From the NCBI RefSeq assembly GCF_037203605.1, contig NZ_JBBDHC010000018.1, forward strand, positions 9,948 through 73,947: a DNA stretch of 64,000 nucleotides. The letters run 5' to 3'. This stretch comes from Denitratimonas tolerans. Lineage in GTDB: Bacteria > Pseudomonadota > Gammaproteobacteria > Xanthomonadales > Xanthomonadaceae. The position numbers and the translations under genes are program-made. The notes beneath the pieces were generated by a model. That model did no database searches. It worked only from the letters and a program-made list of their open reading frames with translations, and was not told the DNA's origin. Below, one piece after another: positions 1-8,262 of this stretch (the stretch's first letter is position 1; each line of letters begins with the position of its first letter).

Positions 1-672
1 GCCGCCGATGTAGGCGTGCAGTTCGTTGATCTCGCCGCCTGCCGGATCATCGAAGCGCAGCGCGTCGGCGTCGGCCGGGTTCTGCAGCACCGCGCAGCCG
101 GAGGCCAGCGGCCCGAAGCTCGTGACCGTGTTGCCATCACCCGACACCTGCGCGCGGTAGGTGCCGCCCAGGAGCAGCACGTCGGAAAAGGCGGCGTGCG
201 GCATGAGGTACGCGCTCCAGCCGCCCGATGCGTCGGGAAACACGAGGGTTTCGTAGCTGGCGGAACAGGCGTTGTACGGGGTGGCCTCGGCGTTCTGCCG
301 GGCGCGGAACTGCGCGGCTTCGCGGGCATCCAGCGGAAGGTCGTCCAGCCGTTCCATCCCGCCCAGCGCCTGGCCGGTGCGGTTCACCGAAATCCGGTAG
401 CGCCCGACCGGTTCGCCGCCGCGGCGGAGGCGAATGAAGGTGACCTGATAGATCTCTCCGCTCCGGGTCGCCACCCAGCCGGCGATCTCGTCATCGCGCC
501 GATAGGCGCGTACGTCCTCACCGGCCGCGCGCGCGGCCTCGATGACCCGCTCCAGATCGAACAGCTCGGCACCCCGGCGCTCGGCCTGCTGCAAGGTGGC
601 CGCATCCTGGGCCTGCGCGGAAACCGCGACCAGTCCGAGTGCAATGAATACCATTCCCGTCAAATACGACAT
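1..672 (-). CDS. Secreted hypothetical protein (3' end beyond window)
   Basis: Reading leftwards from an ATG at 672, the frame stays open for 224 codons to the window edge, so the C-terminus is missing. The start is preceded by a purine-rich ribosome site (GGGAGAAAGG). The product begins with a signal peptide, hydrophobic from about residue 5 to 20 and ending VSAQA before QDAAT, so it should be exported. The mature part starts with a charged helical stretch, then a beta-rich region with two cysteines (about 60 residues apart). A TATATT hexamer on this strand at 749-754 is a possible -10 box. I do not recognise the family. It lies on the same strand as the sensor kinase behind it, 188 bases away, so co-transcription is possible. 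Confidence 0.6.
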   Translation of the reverse strand, partial: MSYLTGMVFIALGLVAVSAQAQDAATLQQAERRGAELFDLERVIEAARAAGEDVRAYRRDDEIAGWVATRSGEIYQVTFIRLRRGGEPVGRYRISVNRTGQALGGMERLDDLPLDAREAAQFRARQNAEATPYNACSASYETLVFPDASGGWSAYLMPHAAFSDVLLLGGTYRAQVSGDGNTVTSFGPLASGCAVLQNPADADALRFDDPAGGEINELHAYIGG

Positions 673-860
673 TCCGCCTTTCTCCCTGTCACCCGGTCAC
701 AGCCCATCGCGCCGTGGCGGGCGACCGGAATTCGATGCTGAGCCACACAATATAAGCAATCGCCACACCGTGCACTCGTGATGGCTTTCCGGTTTCGCGA
801 TCGGCCCCGACCCTCAGCGCGCCATTCCCCGCCGAGGTACGGGCTGGAGCCTGCGGCCAA

Positions 861-2906
861 TCAGGAGCCGGTTCTGAGCACGAGCCGGAACTCGACCCCA
901 TCCCCGCCCGGCAGGTTGGCGGCGCGCGCGTAGCCGCCGTGGCGCTGCGCCACCAGCCGAACCACGTGCAGGCCGAAACCCAGGTGCGGCACGCCGTCGC
1001 CGCGCTGACCCGTGCCGCGCAGGCTGACGAGCGAATCGAACAGGCGGTCCTGCATCGCCTCGGGCAGCGGCGGACCGGCGTTGGCCACCACCAGCTCGAC
1101 CGCCTCGCCGCGCGCCGCCAGCGCGATCAGCACCCAGCCCTGCGGCGGGCAGAAACCGCGGGCGTTGTCGATCAGCTTGTCGAGCGCCTGTGCGATGAGA
1201 TCCGGCGCACCGCGAAACGGCAGCGGCTGCGGCGGCAGCATCAGCTCCAGCCGGCGCGGGGCCAGCAGCGCGCGATAGCCCTCGGCACAGTCGGCCACCA
1301 GCGCGCGCAGGTCGAAGTCCTCGGCCTCGGCGCTGGCGATGGCGCGCTCCACGCGGCTGGCCTCGCTCATCGCGCGCACGATCGCGGCGAGGCGATCCAC
1401 TCCGGCGCGGGCACGCTCGACGTAGGTGCGCGACGCCGGCTCCAGCGCTTCGCTTTCAAGATTCTCGAGCGAGGATCGCACCACCGCGATGGGCGTATGC
1501 AGCTCGTGCGAGAGGGTGCCGGCGAGGCCGCGCAGGTACCCGCTGTAGGCGCCCACCTCGTCGAGCAGGCGCTTGAAACTGCGGGAAAGATCGCCCAGCT
1601 CGTCGCCGGCGCGCGAGGCGACGAAGCCGGCACCGGCGTTCTGTCCTTCGCGTGCGATGGCACGCTCGGCGGCGCGGCTCAGCGCGCGGATGCGCGCGCT
1701 CAGGCGGCCGGCGAAACCGAACAGCGCCAGCCCGACCACCAGCATCGCCAGCACGGTCACCAGCATCAGCCCGCTGACGGCCTGCCCGGTCAACAGCAGC
1801 GCCTCGCCCTGGCGCTCGAGCAGCAGTGCGCCGCGCGTCTGGCTGCCGATGCGCACCGGCACCGCGGTGGCCAGCAGCAAGCCGCGGCCCTGATCGAGCG
1901 CATACCACGCCAGCGCCGGCGGTCCGGACAGCGCCTGCCACAGCTCCTGTCGATCCAGCAGGCCACCGGCCGCATCGGCCGGGGCCGGGACCGGCGGCAC
2001 CGGAGTCACCGTCCGATACAGCAGGCCGCGCCAGCGCCCGATCGGCCTGGAGCCGTCGGTGAAGCGACCGGCGCGCGCCAGCACCCAGCCGTCGGCCTGG
2101 GTCAGGGTGGCGCGCACGCCGTCCGGCACCAGGCCATCGAGCAGGGCCTGCAGCGCCTGCGGGGCGCGCTGCACCTGCCAGCGCCCTTCGGCCAGGTCGC
2201 CGCCGGTCCCGCGCGGGGTCGGAGGCAGCGCAGGATCGGAGAAATCGAGCGCATCCAGACCCAGGCGCAGCGGCAGATAGCCGGCCGGAAAGCGCAGCTC
2301 GACCCGATAGCCGGCCGCATCTTCCTCCCAGGTGCCGTGCAGCCGCGGCGCTTCCCGACTGGCCAGCGCGACGGCGGCCAGCGCGCCGGGCGCGGCGTTG
2401 GCCAGGCGCAGGCGATGGGTGCCGCGCGCGTCTTCCAGCACCAGCACGAGCTGGTCGGCGCGGCCGGCCTGCGGCAGACCGGCGTCGGCGCGAACGCGGC
2501 TGGCATCATCCACGGCGGCAAAGAGATGGAGTTGGCCCTCCGACCATGCCAGCGCGAGGCGCAGCCCCGGTGCCAGCGCCTGTTCCACCAGGCCCTGTGC
2601 GCGCCAGTCCTCGTCATAGCCGTCCAGCGACAGCGGCGCGGCGGCTTCCTGCACGAACAACGCCGGGCCGGCATCGGGAAACACGGGGGCCTGCGTCGCG
2701 ACCGCGCGCGCCAGCATCTGCGCCGAGGCGAGCTGCACCTGCGCCTGACCCTCGCGCAGCAGCGTTTCCAGCTGGCGCACCAGCAGCCATCCGCCCACCG
2801 GCAGCACCAGGATCGAAAGGGCCAGCACCAGGAGTTTGCTGCGCAGGGACATCGCGATCGATCGGACGGTGGAGCGCACTAGCATGGCGCAGGTCGCAGC
2901 CCGCAT
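861..2906 (-). CDS. Membrane sensor histidine kinase
   Basis: A 681-residue sensor kinase. An N-terminal membrane helix (about residues 21-40) is followed by a periplasmic region of about 320 residues whose first half (DGYDEDW, then beta-rich) resembles carbohydrate-binding or DOMON-like modules. A second helix lies near residues 375-400, then a HAMP-like linker, the dimerisation/phosphoacceptor H-box SHELHTP, the N-box LIDNARG and a glycine-rich GFGLHVV segment that binds ATP. The start at 2906 has AGGTG five bases upstream; an alternative ATG is at 2852. No response regulator is adjacent, so its partner is unknown. The layout recalls the histidine kinase of the proteobacterial dedicated sortase system, but no sortase is visible here, so I keep the general name. 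Confidence 0.85.
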   Translation of the reverse strand: MRAATCAMLVRSTVRSIAMSLRSKLLVLALSILVLPVGGWLLVRQLETLLREGQAQVQLASAQMLARAVATQAPVFPDAGPALFVQEAAAPLSLDGYDEDWRAQGLVEQALAPGLRLALAWSEGQLHLFAAVDDASRVRADAGLPQAGRADQLVLVLEDARGTHRLRLANAAPGALAAVALASREAPRLHGTWEEDAAGYRVELRFPAGYLPLRLGLDALDFSDPALPPTPRGTGGDLAEGRWQVQRAPQALQALLDGLVPDGVRATLTQADGWVLARAGRFTDGSRPIGRWRGLLYRTVTPVPPVPAPADAAGGLLDRQELWQALSGPPALAWYALDQGRGLLLATAVPVRIGSQTRGALLLERQGEALLLTGQAVSGLMLVTVLAMLVVGLALFGFAGRLSARIRALSRAAERAIAREGQNAGAGFVASRAGDELGDLSRSFKRLLDEVGAYSGYLRGLAGTLSHELHTPIAVVRSSLENLESEALEPASRTYVERARAGVDRLAAIVRAMSEASRVERAIASAEAEDFDLRALVADCAEGYRALLAPRRLELMLPPQPLPFRGAPDLIAQALDKLIDNARGFCPPQGWVLIALAARGEAVELVVANAGPPLPEAMQDRLFDSLVSLRGTGQRGDGVPHLGFGLHVVRLVAQRHGGYARAANLPGGDGVEFRLVLRTGS

Positions 2907-2953
2907 GGAAACACCTGCGGCTAAGATGACCCTCCGCCACCGGTACCACGCCC

Positions 2954-3370
2954 ATGCCGCTTCCGCCCGAATCCGCCGATCTGATGCGCGCCGCCGAACG
3001 CGCCTCGCGCAGCGCCTACGCGCCCTACTCGCGCCTCAACGTGGGTGCCGCGGTGCGCAGCGCCAGCGGCGCGGTCTATGCCGGCTGCAACGCGGAGAAC
3101 GCCGCCTTCCCGCTGGGCAGCTGCGCGGAAGCCAACGCCATCGGTGCCGCCGTGCTGGCCGAAGGCCCGGCGCTCAGGCTGGTGGAGGTCGCAATCAGCG
3201 CGCACGAGGCCGACGGGCGCGCGGTCACCATTCCGCCCTGCGGCGGCTGCCGCCAGCGCATCGGCGAGTTCGGCCCGCACGCGCGGGTGCATTTCGCCAC
3301 CGAAGACGGCGGCGTGCGCACGCTGACGCTGGACGAACTGCTGCCCGAGAGCTTTCGGCTGGAGCCGTAG
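2954..3370 (+). CDS. cdd: Cytidine deaminase
   Basis: Hydrolyses cytidine and deoxycytidine to uridine forms in pyrimidine salvage; a cytosolic zinc enzyme. The 138-residue length fits the short homotetrameric class. Visible motifs are YAPYSRLNVGAAV near the N-terminus, the GCNAENAAFP substrate loop, the zinc/catalytic CAE (in GSCAEAN) and the second zinc motif PPCGGCRQ. It is divergent from the sensor kinase, 47 bases apart, and a TAAGAT at 2922-2927 could be its -10 element. Downstream lies the RHS island, so it appears to be a single-gene unit. Confidence 0.93.
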   Translation: MPLPPESADLMRAAERASRSAYAPYSRLNVGAAVRSASGAVYAGCNAENAAFPLGSCAEANAIGAAVLAEGPALRLVEVAISAHEADGRAVTIPPCGGCRQRIGEFGPHARVHFATEDGGVRTLTLDELLPESFRLEP

Positions 3371-3777
3371 GAAAACCTCCCCGTAGCGCTCCGAAACAGC
3401 CGCACGGCCGTCAGGTCCGGCTGTGTGGGTCGCGTGTGGCGTATCGGAGCCAGTCCAGCGGCCCGCCGTCCAGAAGCGGGAAGAGGCTCCCCCGGTCATC
3501 AAACGCTGCATCAACTCCTTCGCCGCCAGTGACTCCCCTGTCGGCGGGCCGGGCTGCGCCTCCCCCGCCATTCGGCTATCCTCGCCCACGGAGCGCTGTA
3601 ACGGCGCTCCGGGAGCTTGAGAACTCTCGCAGAAGCGGTCGAGTGCGTCCGCAACGCACTCCCTGGCCCTGAGGCCGGGGAGGCGTCGGCGCATGTCCAA
3701 GGCGCGAGCCCAAAGGCCGGCGCGGCTCTCTTCTGCGAGCTTCTTAACTCCCCGGCCACCCGGAGGAAGCAAGCGAC
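3371..3777. other. Intergenic stretch with no recognised gene
   Basis: About 400 bases between cdd and the first RHS remnant. Short open frames exist on both strands, but none has a convincing ribosome site, composition or recognisable motif. It may be scar DNA at the left border of the RHS island. Confidence 0.4.
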
Positions 3778-3986
3778 ATGTGCGTATCCAATCACATCCA
3801 TCGTCTTTTCCAGCGCATGGGCGCGGCGCGCAGTGCGCGGCGGCGCTCTGGTTCCTGATGGCCTTGCCTCTTGCCACACCCGTTCTGGCGCTGCCGCAAC
3901 TGGTGTGCGTCGCGCCCACGGTCCAGACGGAGCATGGGACCACGCGCGAGCCACGAACCTGCTGGTTCGAGGACGACGTACGATGA
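3778..3986 (+). pseudogene. Frameshifted signal-peptide remnant upstream of the RHS fragment
   Basis: An ATG at 3778 follows GGAGGA and opens a basic N-terminus (MCVSNHIHRLFQRMG), but this frame stops after 26 codons. A one-base change of frame leads directly into a strong hydrophobic segment (AALWFLMALPLATPVLA), which looks like the core of the signal peptide, followed by a short mature stretch ending at 3986, where it runs into RHS coding sequence in another frame. I read this as the 5' end of an exported protein broken by a frameshift and joined to an RHS fragment by deletion. The signal peptide is visible; the history is inference. Confidence 0.4.
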
Positions 3987-5355
3987 CCTCGATCGTCTGG
4001 AGTCGGTCCTCGCGGGCCTGGGCAACCAGGGATTCACCTACGACGCCAGCGGCAACCGCGAGAGCCACACCCATACCGGCACCGCCAGCAGCTACACCCT
4101 TGCCCCCACCAGCAACCGCGTCAGCGCCATCAGCGGCGGCCTGAATCGCAGCTACACCTACAAGCCCACCGGCCAGGTAAAGAGCATCACCGGCCCGCTG
4201 AGCCTGAATGCCGAACCGGAGCCGGCGCTGGGTGAAGGTGAGTACGGGATGGGTGGGAGCTACATCGAACCCGCCTTCGCCCGTCGTTCCTACGAAACCC
4301 CCGCCGCCGAACCCCACAGCACCCAAAGCCTCTTCGCCGACGGCTTCGAGAGCACGACTCCGCCGGCATCGACCTGGCAGTTCACCTACGACCCCTTCAA
4401 CCGCCTGAGCGCCATCACCGGCCCCGGCCTCAATGCCGGCTACAAGATCGCCGCTACCGGCCTGCGGGTGGAAAAGAGCGTCAACGGGGTCACCACGCGC
4501 TTCGTGTACGGGTTGAACGGACAACTGCTCTACGAGCGCAACCTCGCGACCGGCCTGCGCACCCAGCACCTCTACCTCAACGGCCACCCCATCGCCTTCG
4601 TGCGCAACAACGGCTCGGGCAACAGCAATACCCTGTACCACCTGCACGCCGACCATCTGGGCCGCCCCGAGCGCATCACCGACTCGACGAACGCCATCGT
4701 CTGGCGCGCAAGACTGGCCGCCTTCAACCACAGCGTGACCCTCGACCAGATCGGCGGCTACCCCCTCGGCTTCCCCGGCCAGTACCGCGACACCGAAACC
4801 GGCTTTGCCTACAACATCCACCGCGACTATGACCCGGCTACGGCGCGGTACTTGCAATCTGATCCGATCGGGCTCAATGGCGGGATCAACACCTATGCGT
4901 ATGCCGAGGGAAATCCTGTGATGATGACGGATCCATTGGGGTTGGAGGGCGTGGGTTATTGGAACAACGGTGCGATGACCAATCTCACCGGAGGTGTTTC
5001 CGAGTGCGAGGCTGCAGCATTTATCGACTCCGCCCTGAATATTACTCCATTCGTCGGAATGGCAAAACAGATGTGGGAAGGATCCGCGGACTTTTTTGAC
5101 TATGGGTCGTCTTTTACAACGACTGCTTCTGCAGTTCTCGAGTGGAGGGTGTCTAACGCCTTGCGTGAGGATCGTAATAGACGCTTGATACAAGCCGATG
5201 TGCTTACAGATTCCGGGCGACATCCGAAGTATGACTGGGCGGAGACTGGAGTAAAAAATATGAAGTTCGTTGCGAAAGGCCTTTTTATCGCCGGTTTAGC
5301 AATTGAGGTGCGCGAATTTCAAGAGAAGATCGCGCAATGCGGGTGCGATAAATGA
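3934..5355 (+). CDS. 5'-truncated RHS protein with variable C-terminal tip
   Basis: An RHS/YD-repeat fragment. Clear repeat sequence starts at 3979 (TYDDLDRLESV) and continues with FTYDASGNR, FTYDPFNRL and FVYGLNGQLLYERN units to the conserved RHS core end: HADHLGRPERITD, GYPLGFPGQYRDTETG, YLQSDPIGLNGGINTY and DPLGL at 4930-4944. About 136 residues beyond DPLGL form a non-repetitive tip in lower-GC DNA, as in polymorphic toxins. There is no signal peptide in frame and no good ribosome site at the ATG at 3934, so the gene is probably an orphan tip or pseudogene rather than a complete protein. An internal FADGFE motif occurs at about 4333-4350. The tip shows no catalytic motif I can name. The next gene overlaps its stop by four bases. 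Confidence 0.7.
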   Translation: MGPRASHEPAGSRTTYDDLDRLESVLAGLGNQGFTYDASGNRESHTHTGTASSYTLAPTSNRVSAISGGLNRSYTYKPTGQVKSITGPLSLNAEPEPALGEGEYGMGGSYIEPAFARRSYETPAAEPHSTQSLFADGFESTTPPASTWQFTYDPFNRLSAITGPGLNAGYKIAATGLRVEKSVNGVTTRFVYGLNGQLLYERNLATGLRTQHLYLNGHPIAFVRNNGSGNSNTLYHLHADHLGRPERITDSTNAIVWRARLAAFNHSVTLDQIGGYPLGFPGQYRDTETGFAYNIHRDYDPATARYLQSDPIGLNGGINTYAYAEGNPVMMTDPLGLEGVGYWNNGAMTNLTGGVSECEAAAFIDSALNITPFVGMAKQMWEGSADFFDYGSSFTTTASAVLEWRVSNALREDRNRRLIQADVLTDSGRHPKYDWAETGVKNMKFVAKGLFIAGLAIEVREFQEKIAQCGCDK

Positions 5356-5723
5356 TGTTTTTAAATAAAATTGAGGATGTTCAGGCGGCTTATGCGGCGG
5401 CGGCGGCTCCCGTTGTAATTTTTTTGGCTTCCATTGGCTTTGCTGAAACTGGGGTTGGGGTGATTGCGGGAGTCTTGTTTCACTTGTGCTTGTGTTTGCT
5501 TATTGAGGTGACTCTTGCAAAGGCAAAGAGTGAAAATTCTGAGAGCTCGAGTCGGGTTAGTAAAATATTTTTCTTTTCGACAATTATTACTGCGCTAGTT
5601 ATGGTATTAGCTATTGGATACGCTCTAGTAAGGCGGGATGTTGATGCCCGCACAGTAATGTTTACTCTGGTTTCATCTTCCTGGATTCTGGGCGCATTTT
5701 TGAAGATGTGTCGACGGTTATAA
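5352..5723 (+). CDS. Small membrane protein, candidate immunity protein for the RHS tip
   Basis: A 123-residue protein whose ATG overlaps the RHS stop codon (ATGA), so the two are likely translated together. It has about four hydrophobic segments (residues 17-33, 36-52, 73-92 and 99-115) and a short serine-rich loop near residue 63. Base composition is far lower in GC than the flanks and matches the end of the RHS tip, suggesting that both arrived together. The position directly after a variable RHS tip is where cognate immunity genes sit in polymorphic toxin systems. I do not recognise the family; the immunity role is inferred from context only. Confidence 0.6.
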   Translation: MMFLNKIEDVQAAYAAAAAPVVIFLASIGFAETGVGVIAGVLFHLCLCLLIEVTLAKAKSENSESSSRVSKIFFFSTIITALVMVLAIGYALVRRDVDARTVMFTLVSSSWILGAFLKMCRRL

Positions 5724-5799
5724 ATCAACCCATCAAGTACAGCGCTAATTGTGCCTACGGGCGACAAGATCGAGTGGTTCCAGCTAAAGTTCGGAGCAT

Positions 5800-5901
5800 T
5801 GCGACAACGGCCCCACCCGCGACGAGCGCTTCGACTTCAACAGTCGCCTGACGCGCATCGTCACCGGCGATGGTCACCACCTGCTGGGCATCGTCGGAGT
5901 C
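5800..5901 (+). pseudogene. RHS-like repeat remnant
   Basis: Without a start codon, this strand encodes RDERFDFNSRLTRIVTGDG, which resembles the FDxxGRLTRIxDxxG unit of RHS/YD repeats. The GC content returns to the genome average here, unlike the AT-richer tip and immunity gene just before it. It looks like a leftover core fragment marking the right side of the inserted tip cassette. It is short, so the call is tentative. Confidence 0.4.
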
Positions 5902-5934
5902 CGGCACACTAGCGTGGCACCCACTCTGACGCGC

Positions 5935-6141
5935 TCACTTCCGCTCCGCGAACAGGTATTCGTATAGAACCCCGGCTACTGCGCCGACCACCGGCAGGGC
6001 CACCTTCAGGCCGTCGAGATCGCGCTGCGGGAACAGCCAGACCAGCGCGAAGGCCAGCGCGAGTCCCAGCGCCAGACCGACCACGAGACCGAGCGAGGCG
6101 GGCAGCCAGTCCAGCGCGCTGGGGCCAGTGAAGCCGTGCAT
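5935..6141 (-). CDS. Small two-helix membrane protein
   Basis: A 68-residue hypothetical protein. The ATG at 6141 has a clean GGAGG eight bases upstream, which is why I prefer it over longer in-frame starts. A long hydrophobic helix (about residues 15-38, rich in Leu, Ala, Gly and Val) is followed by PQRDLDGLK and a second hydrophobic stretch (about 46-62), ending in a charged tail FAERK. It sits divergently from the flavoprotein operon. Function unknown. Confidence 0.55.
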   Translation of the reverse strand: MHGFTGPSALDWLPASLGLVVGLALGLALAFALVWLFPQRDLDGLKVALPVVGAVAGVLYEYLFAERK

Positions 6142-6323
6142 GGGGAAATGCCTCCGGTGCGATGGGGTGGGTTCCGGCGGCGGGAAACGCGTCCTTCCGG
6201 CCGGCAGGGAGCGATGGTGACAGGACCGCGGCGGCCGCGCGCGCAGGCCCGCATCCGGCGCATGCTGCACCGCTCCTTTGCGTCCCGGCGCGTAGCGGTC
6301 TAGCCTTGCGGCCAGCCAGCGTC

Positions 6324-8159
6324 ATGCGAGCCGACTACGAGGTAGACGTGGAACCGTCCGATATCCGCAACCCCGCCTACTTCCACAAGGTCGTCGACTG
6401 CCAGTGGGCCTGTCCGGCCCATACCCCGGTTCCCGAATACATCCGCCTGATCGCGGCGGGCCGCTATTCGGACGCCTACCTCATCAACTGGCGCGCCAAC
6501 GTCTTTCCCGGGATCCTCGGCCGCACCTGCGACCGGCCCTGCGAGCCGGCCTGCCGGCGCGGGCGGGTGGAGGAATCCTCCGGCAACACACCCGAGCCGG
6601 TGGCGATCTGCCGCCTCAAGCGCGTCGCCGCCGACATGAAGGACGACGTGCGCGCGCAGTTGCCGAAACCTGCGGCGCAGTGGAATGGCCGCCGCGTGGC
6701 CTGCGTGGGCGCCGGGCCGTCCTCGCTCACCGTGGCGCGCGATCTGGCACCGCTGGGTTACAAGGTCACGGTGTTCGAGGCCGAAGCCAGGCCGGGCGGC
6801 TTCATGCGCACCCAGGTGCCGCGCTTCCGCCTGCCGGAAGAAGTGATCGACGAGGAGTGCGGCTACATCCTGGACCTGGGCGTGGAATTCGTCGGCGGGC
6901 GACGCATCGAATCGATGAAGGCGCTGCTGGGCGAAGGCTATGACGCGATCTTCGTCGGCTCGGGCGCGCCGCGCGGGCGCGATCTGGATCTTCCCGGCCG
7001 GCAGGAGGCCGGCGCGCACATCCAGGTCGGCATCGACTGGCTGGCCTCGGTCTATTTCGGCCACGTCACCAAGGTGGGCCGACGCGTGATCGTGCTGGGC
7101 GGCGGCAACACCGCCATGGACTGCTGCCGCTCGGCCAAGCGCCTGGGCGGCGACGAGGTGAAGGTCATCGTGCGCTCGGGCTTCGACGAGATGAAGGCCA
7201 GCCCCTGGGAGAAGGAGGACGCGATGCACGAGGGCATCCCGATCCTCGACTGCCGCGTGCCCAAAGCCTTCCTGCACGAGAACGGCCGCCTCACCGGCAT
7301 GGCCTTCGAGAAGGTGCGGGTGGAGTACGGCGCGGACGGCCGCCGACGCCTGGTGCCAACCGGCGAGCCGGACGATATCCACGAATGCGACGAGGTGCTG
7401 ATCGCGGTCGGGCAGGAAAACGCCTTCCCGTGGATCGAGCGCGACATCGGCATCGCCTTCGACGAAAAGTGGGACATGCCGGTGGTCGATGAGCTCACCC
7501 ACCAGTCGAGCCTGCCGCAGGTGCTGTTCGGCGGCGACGCCGCCTTCGGCCCCAAGAACATCATCTGGGCGGTGGCACACGGCCACCAGGCCGCGATCTC
7601 GATCGACCTCCTGCTGGACGCCGCCGATACCCGCGAGCGGCCGGGGCCGATGTTCAACCTCGTGTCGCAGAAAATGGGCATCCACGAGTGGAGCTACGAC
7701 AACGAGATCTCGCCCGATGCGCGCTTCAAGGTGCCCTGGGCCGATCCGGCCAAGGCGCTCAAGAGCATGAGCCTGGAAGTGGAGCTGGGCTACGACGCGG
7801 ACCTGGCCTGGAAGGAGGCCCAGCGCTGCCTCAACTGCGACGTGCAAACGGTGTTCTCCACCGAGCTTTGCATCGAGTGCGACGCCTGCGTCGACATCTG
7901 CCCGATGGACTGCATCAGCTTCACCGAAAACGGCGAGGAGGCCGAGCTGCGCACCCGCCTCAGCGCGCCGGCGCAGAACCTGGAGCAGGCGCTGTACGTC
8001 TCCACGCCGGTCAAGACCGGGCGGGTGATGGTGAAGGACGAGGACGTGTGCCTGCACTGCAGCCTGTGCGCCGAGCGCTGCCCGACCGGTGCCTGGGACA
8101 TGCAGAAGTTCTTCATGGAAGTCGCGCACGCCGGCGATGCGCCGCCGGAGGCGTCGTGA
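6324..8159 (+). CDS. GltD-like NAD(P)/FAD oxidoreductase fused to a two-cluster ferredoxin domain
   Basis: A 611-residue iron-sulfur flavoprotein. The N-terminus has the cysteine-rich segment of the glutamate synthase small-subunit family (CQWACPAHTPVPEYI, then CDRPCEPACRRGR). An FAD-binding GAGPSSLTVARDL and an NAD(P)-binding VIVLGGGNTAMDCCR follow, and the C-terminus carries two 4Fe-4S motifs (CIECDACVDICPMDC and CLHCSLCAERCP). I chose the ATG at 6324 because family similarity starts there; the upstream frame is unlike protein. With the next two oxidoreductase genes it probably forms a complex in which this subunit passes electrons between NAD(P)H and the 2-oxoacid oxidoreductase through its ferredoxin clusters. 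The partnership is inferred from gene order. Confidence 0.85.
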   Translation: MRADYEVDVEPSDIRNPAYFHKVVDCQWACPAHTPVPEYIRLIAAGRYSDAYLINWRANVFPGILGRTCDRPCEPACRRGRVEESSGNTPEPVAICRLKRVAADMKDDVRAQLPKPAAQWNGRRVACVGAGPSSLTVARDLAPLGYKVTVFEAEARPGGFMRTQVPRFRLPEEVIDEECGYILDLGVEFVGGRRIESMKALLGEGYDAIFVGSGAPRGRDLDLPGRQEAGAHIQVGIDWLASVYFGHVTKVGRRVIVLGGGNTAMDCCRSAKRLGGDEVKVIVRSGFDEMKASPWEKEDAMHEGIPILDCRVPKAFLHENGRLTGMAFEKVRVEYGADGRRRLVPTGEPDDIHECDEVLIAVGQENAFPWIERDIGIAFDEKWDMPVVDELTHQSSLPQVLFGGDAAFGPKNIIWAVAHGHQAAISIDLLLDAADTRERPGPMFNLVSQKMGIHEWSYDNEISPDARFKVPWADPAKALKSMSLEVELGYDADLAWKEAQRCLNCDVQTVFSTELCIECDACVDICPMDCISFTENGEEAELRTRLSAPAQNLEQALYVSTPVKTGRVMVKDEDVCLHCSLCAERCPTGAWDMQKFFMEVAHAGDAPPEAS

Positions 8160-8262
8160 GGGTTTCAGCGTTTCAAGCGCGTGCCCACGGCGCTCACCAC
8201 TCCGCTCCAGCCCGTCTGGTCGGAAAACAGGACACCAAGGCATTTCGCCCGGAACCCGCCGC

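Noticed and set aside
939..2882. A 647-codon open frame opposite the sensor kinase
   Set aside because: It mirrors the real kinase gene; GC-rich third positions keep the opposite strand open. Its product is Gln/Arg/His-rich without domains.
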